Below, one piece after another: positions 9,516-12,602 of a stretch of 12,602 nt of DNA (position 1 is the first letter of the stretch; each line of letters begins with the position of its first letter). The notes beneath the pieces are model-generated. The model was not told where the DNA came from. It made no database searches and saw nothing but the letters and a program-made list of their open reading frames with translations. Made by a program: the position numbers and the translations under genes. Origin of the DNA: CAYGZQ01 sp964354375 [NCBI: uncultured Planctomycetota bacterium] (GTDB lineage Bacteria; JAJVIF01; JAPKYR01); contig CAYGZQ010000044.1 of NCBI GenBank assembly GCA_964354375.1, positions 1 through 12,602 on the forward strand. Direction: 5' to 3'.

Positions 9516-9730
9516 TTTTGCCGGTTTTTCCACCCCATACCCCGACAAAACCGGTTAATCGGACTTAATTCGAGCGGATTATATAGTGGTCGCTAAGGAC
9601 GGCGTTTTGGCACACCGGATGCCCTTGAACGGGCCGGGGGGCACGGCGAATCGCGCCGCCGGTGGGCCGAAATCCTCATCGCGAAAGGCCGGGATGTGGT
9701 AGTATGTCGACTCGCACCTGCCGAAGGATC
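9516..9730 (+). other. 215-base intergenic region upstream of murA
   Basis: This is the largest gap in the window. Its left part is AT-rich and contains TATATAG at 9580-9586, a possible -10 element, but no convincing -35 could be placed at the right distance. Its right part is very GC-rich and has small self-pairing segments (GCCC 9621-9624 with GGGC 9631-9634; CGGCG 9644-9648 with CGCCG 9654-9658). It could hold the murA promoter and a structured leader. No tRNA-like cloverleaf and no convincing small ORF was found. Confidence 0.35.
9521..9554 (+). terminator. Inverted repeat after atpC, possible transcript end
   Basis: CCGGTTTT (9521-9528) and AAAACCGG (9547-9554) are perfect inverted repeats with an 18-base loop, starting six bases after the atpC stop. 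The position suits the end of the atp transcript. The long loop and the lack of a T tract after the second arm make it a poor intrinsic terminator, so this could instead be a 3' stability element or chance. Confidence 0.3.
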
Positions 9731-11041
9731 ATGCCTGAGAACAAGGATTATCTGGACATGAAGGGCGGTCAGAGGCTGAACGGGGAGGTCCGGATCTCCG
9801 GATCCAAAAACGCTTGTCTCCCCATCATGGCCGCGACCCTTCTCGCCCGTGGAACCAGCCATATCGAAAATGTTCCCAGGCTGAGAGACGTTTTCACCCT
9901 TTCGGACGTCCTGAGATCGCTCGGAGCCGGGGTCGAGTGGACGGGTCCGTCCAGCCTCGCGATCGACTGCACTGATGTCTCGTGCCTTGAGCCCGATCCG
10001 GAGCTTATGAGGAAGATGAGGGCGAGCGTGCTGGTCATGGGCCCGCTCTTCGCGAGATTCGGCCAGGCCATGATGCCGCTTCCGGGTGGATGCTCGCTGG
10101 GTAAGCGACCCATTGATCTTCACCTTGCCGGGCTCGAATGCCTCGGCGGCACTGTTGTCGACCACACCGACAGCGTGACGGTCAGGCTGGCCTCCGGCAG
10201 AAAACCCAGGGGCTCCACCGTCAGGTTTCGATTCCCGTCCGTGGGCGCTACCGAGAATGTCATGATGGCGAGCGCCCTGGCGGACGGCGTGACGGTGATC
10301 GAGAACGCAGCCCGCGAGCCTGAGATAGCCGACCTGGCCGGTTTCCTTTCCGCCATGGGTGCCACCGTCGTCGGCGCGGGCGAGCAGACCATCACGGTGG
10401 TCGGCGTGAACGCCCTGAGACCCGCCGACTACAGGGTGATTCCCGATCGCATAGAAGCCGGCACCTACCTTGTTGCCGGAGCCATTACCGCCGGCAAGGT
10501 CACGCTTCTGGATGCGCGTCCCGACCATGTCTCGGCAACCATCGAGCAATTGGCTCTCACCGGCTGCAGGATAACGACAGAGGCCTGTAGAATCACGATC
10601 GAGGCACCGGACTTACTCAGGCCCGCGGATGTCCGTACCCTGCCCTACCCCGGTTTCCCCACCGACGTGCAGCCCATGTACATGGCTCTGATGACACGCG
10701 CCGCCGGCGACAGCCTGTTTGTCGAGACCATCTTCGAGCGAAGGTTCCTCGCAGCCGACGAGCTGAGACACATGGGCGCCGACATCCGGGTACTTGAAAA
10801 CTGCGCCCTCGTCAGCGGCGGCAGAAGACTGGTCGGGTGCGAAGTGAGCGCGCCGGACATTCGGGCCGCCGCGGCGCTCCTTATCGCGGGCCTCTGGGCC
10901 GACGGGGTCACGCGAATCAGGGGGCTGGGGCACCTGTATCGGGGTTACGAGCGTCCCGTCGAAAAACTCACCGGACTTGGAGCGCATGTCACCGAAGGCG
11001 ATCCCGCGAGGCAGTCCTGCTCGGAAGTCGCCGGAGGATAA
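9731..11041 (+). CDS. murA: UDP-N-acetylglucosamine 1-carboxyvinyltransferase (MurA)
   Basis: MurA moves enolpyruvate from phosphoenolpyruvate to UDP-GlcNAc in the cytoplasm, the first committed step of peptidoglycan synthesis. From this start it has 436 residues (family 415-435). Visible family features are GEVRISGSKNA with the active-site Lys26-Asn27, the loop PGGCSLGKRPIDLH with Cys121 at the place of E. coli Cys115, PDRIEAGTYLVAGAI, and YPGFPTDVQPMY with the catalytic Asp. The loop cysteine is the usual target of fosfomycin, so the enzyme is expected to be of the sensitive type. The start is uncertain. ATG 9731 has AAGGA only two bases away, ATG 9758 has AAGGA (9743-9747) ten bases away and would give 427 residues, and the frame stays open to an ATG at 9662. 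The next gene follows after 14 bases. Confidence 0.96.
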   Translation: MPENKDYLDMKGGQRLNGEVRISGSKNACLPIMAATLLARGTSHIENVPRLRDVFTLSDVLRSLGAGVEWTGPSSLAIDCTDVSCLEPDPELMRKMRASVLVMGPLFARFGQAMMPLPGGCSLGKRPIDLHLAGLECLGGTVVDHTDSVTVRLASGRKPRGSTVRFRFPSVGATENVMMASALADGVTVIENAAREPEIADLAGFLSAMGATVVGAGEQTITVVGVNALRPADYRVIPDRIEAGTYLVAGAITAGKVTLLDARPDHVSATIEQLALTGCRITTEACRITIEAPDLLRPADVRTLPYPGFPTDVQPMYMALMTRAAGDSLFVETIFERRFLAADELRHMGADIRVLENCALVSGGRRLVGCEVSAPDIRAAAALLIAGLWADGVTRIRGLGHLYRGYERPVEKLTGLGAHVTEGDPARQSCSEVAGG

Positions 11042-11055
11042 CCATACGTACAGCC

Positions 11056-12573
11056 ATGTTCTACCGTCCTTTTCCAACTGCCGCTTACACGTGCAGAAGA
11101 CTGGCGGGCGTGTCAGTTCTTTTGTCCGCTCTCATCTTGTTGACCGTCTCGACCGCAAGGCCCGCACTGGCTGACGAAGGCGGGGCGGTCCTTCCATCCT
11201 TCACCTGGATCCGGGCCACCTGGAACGGCGATTCCCTGCTTCTCCGGCTCTCCGGAGTCGAGCCGGGAACCTACGATCTTTACGAAATGGACGACCCCCC
11301 GCGTATCGTTATCGATATCTCCGGGATCACTTGCGCCGAAGAAGAATCGAAAAGCGAGAGCTTCGATTTCGACAACATGCGCTTGCTCAATCAACTTAGA
11401 GCAAGCATTACGCCCGACAGGACCAGGGTGGTTTTGGAATCGCGCTACCAGGTCCACTGGGAAGTCACATCTTCTGAGGACCAGCATGAGCTCGACATCC
11501 TATGCCTTCTCAGGTTCAGACAGACCCTCGAAGAGATAGAGATCGATGCCGGGACGAAATACATCGCACGCAGGTATGTCACCCCGTCCGGTCAGAGGTT
11601 CGCCCATATAGTGATCTCCGATCCCTCGAAAAGCAGGCTTCGCCCGAGGGTGGTCATGGCCTCCGATGTAAGCAGCCGCAGCCTCAGGTCCATCAGCGAG
11701 ATTGTCAACGACTCCAGGGCGGCCGCGGGAATCAATGGGGGGTACTTTTCCTGGCCCGGATACAGCATGTCCTTCGTAATGGAATACGGCGAGATTCATG
11801 CGCCTCCGCAACTGCACAGACCCGCGTTTATGGTCCTGGATAACGGCCGCTACATCATGGACTACCCCCCGGTTCGGGCCACAATCGAATCGGGCTCCGG
11901 CCTCCGCTGGGAGGCCAATGTCGTGAACCAGGCGCCCGGTCCCGGAGAAACAGCCCTCCTTACGCCGGGACATCCCGCCCGCCTCAGAGACGGCATGGAG
12001 GGACAGACGGTCGCGATTCTTCACGACGACACCGTCGAGTATGTCGGTTCCGAGACTGTGGATGATTTATCGGAGCGATACATCCTGTGGTCAAGGAAGC
12101 GCTACCCGCCAATCGACTTCCTCAGCGTCGGCGAGCCCGTCAACATCGACATCGAGGTCGCAGCGTTGGGGCCGTTGAAAATCGTCCACGCCATCCAGGG
12201 CGGACCGTTTCTCGTGAGGAACGGCAGGATCAGCATCACATCCGCCCAGGACGACATAGGCCGCGACATCGCCAACGGTCGCGCGGCTCGCAGCGCAATC
12301 GGCTTCGACGATTCCGGTCGTGTTTTTCTCGTTGCCGTCGAAGGACCGAACAACGGAAGAAGCATTGGCTCTACCCTGGAGGAAATGGCACTGACACTCC
12401 TCGACCTCGGCGCCACATGGGGAATGAACCTGGACGGCGGATCATCCTCCGGAATGGCTTTGGGGTTCAACACCCCCCTCTCGGAGCTTCCGTCGGGCGG
12501 CAGACGTATCGCCACCGCGGTGATCCTCATCGACGAATCCGGTCGCATGCAGGGAGACGAATTCCATTTTTGA
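11056..12573 (+). CDS. Exported phosphodiester glycosidase (NAGPA-like) protein with N-terminal AMIN-like domain
   Basis: A 505-residue protein with a long signal peptide (core LAGVSVLLSALILLTV, likely cleavage after ARPALA at residue 39). Residues about 50-155 resemble an AMIN domain, an envelope-targeting module: DDPPRIVIDISG at 79-90 and RASITPDRTRVVLES at 115-129. Residues about 170-495 form a NAGPA-type phosphodiester glycosidase domain, with AGINGGYF (224-231), QGGPFLVRNGRI (381-392), RSAIGFDDSGRVFLVAVEG (412-430) and the hallmark MNLDGGSSS (457-465). Relatives cleave N-acetylglucosamine phosphodiesters. The bacterial substrate is unknown, and exopolysaccharide or wall-linked glycans are candidates. 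ATG 11056 is chosen because it begins at the signal peptide. The only strong Shine-Dalgarno, GGAGG at 11033-11037, is 18 bases away, which is unusually far. Short spacing suggests co-transcription with murA. The frame is open upstream inside murA, but that sequence is a shadow. Confidence 0.9.
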   Translation: MFYRPFPTAAYTCRRLAGVSVLLSALILLTVSTARPALADEGGAVLPSFTWIRATWNGDSLLLRLSGVEPGTYDLYEMDDPPRIVIDISGITCAEEESKSESFDFDNMRLLNQLRASITPDRTRVVLESRYQVHWEVTSSEDQHELDILCLLRFRQTLEEIEIDAGTKYIARRYVTPSGQRFAHIVISDPSKSRLRPRVVMASDVSSRSLRSISEIVNDSRAAAGINGGYFSWPGYSMSFVMEYGEIHAPPQLHRPAFMVLDNGRYIMDYPPVRATIESGSGLRWEANVVNQAPGPGETALLTPGHPARLRDGMEGQTVAILHDDTVEYVGSETVDDLSERYILWSRKRYPPIDFLSVGEPVNIDIEVAALGPLKIVHAIQGGPFLVRNGRISITSAQDDIGRDIANGRAARSAIGFDDSGRVFLVAVEGPNNGRSIGSTLEEMALTLLDLGATWGMNLDGGSSSGMALGFNTPLSELPSGGRRIATAVILIDESGRMQGDEFHF

Positions 12574-12602
12574 GTGGTTAATATCCCCCGAGAATCCCGT
12601 GG

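Noticed and set aside
9590-9720. tRNA or other standard RNA gene upstream of murA
   Set aside because: No TTCGA-type T-loop with matching acceptor and anticodon stems could be placed; the short pairings seen are expected by chance in GC-rich DNA.
10837-11055. N-terminal extension of the glycosidase gene into murA
   Set aside because: The extra 73 residues are Arg/Gly-rich shadow sequence within murA and would bury the signal peptide.

Overview
The window is a stretch of bacterial chromosome, all coding on the + strand. It carries most of an F1Fo ATP synthase operon followed by two cell-envelope genes. The order is atpF (3' end only), atpH, a gene for an unknown exported protein, atpA, a gene for a large unknown exported protein, atpG, atpD and atpC. 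After a 215-base gap come murA and a gene for an exported phosphodiester glycosidase-like protein with an AMIN-like N-terminus. DNA is GC-rich (hand counts of 60-base lines mostly give 50-70%), and several starts are supported by Shine-Dalgarno sequences (atpH, atpD and the large exported protein most clearly).

The organism is a bacterium with F-type ATP synthase and peptidoglycan. The two-domain epsilon subunit, the AMIN-like envelope domain and the many long signal-peptide proteins fit a diderm from a poorly sampled or uncultured lineage. I cannot name a phylum from the sequence alone. The atp order (F-H-A-G-D-C) is the common bacterial one, and atp genes next to murA are known from several phyla.

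Two things depart from the textbook operon. First, two genes for secreted proteins of unrecognised family sit inside it, one between atpH and atpA and one between atpA and atpG, in the same direction and with short spacers. Second, the catalytic beta subunit AtpD is 563 residues long instead of about 460-475. The extra length is one in-frame block of about 93 residues just after the catalytic GERTREGND segment and before [16 protein letters not shown]. All the usual catalytic motifs are intact on both sides. The block starts with a very basic patch and continues as probable beta strands. It has no intein features.

The ATP synthase parts seen make up delta (stator), alpha3beta3 (catalytic head), gamma (rotor) and epsilon (rotor and inhibitor), plus the C-terminal half of b (peripheral stalk). 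Subunits a and c should lie upstream. MurA makes the first committed peptidoglycan precursor in the cytoplasm; the last gene's product acts outside the membrane, probably on a glycan or glycan-linked phosphodiester. Noncoding spacers hold an 18-bp perfect palindrome after atpH, a 7-bp GC-rich hairpin just before the atpD ribosome binding site, and an inverted repeat after atpC. No tRNA, rRNA, CRISPR array, insertion sequence or transposase was seen.
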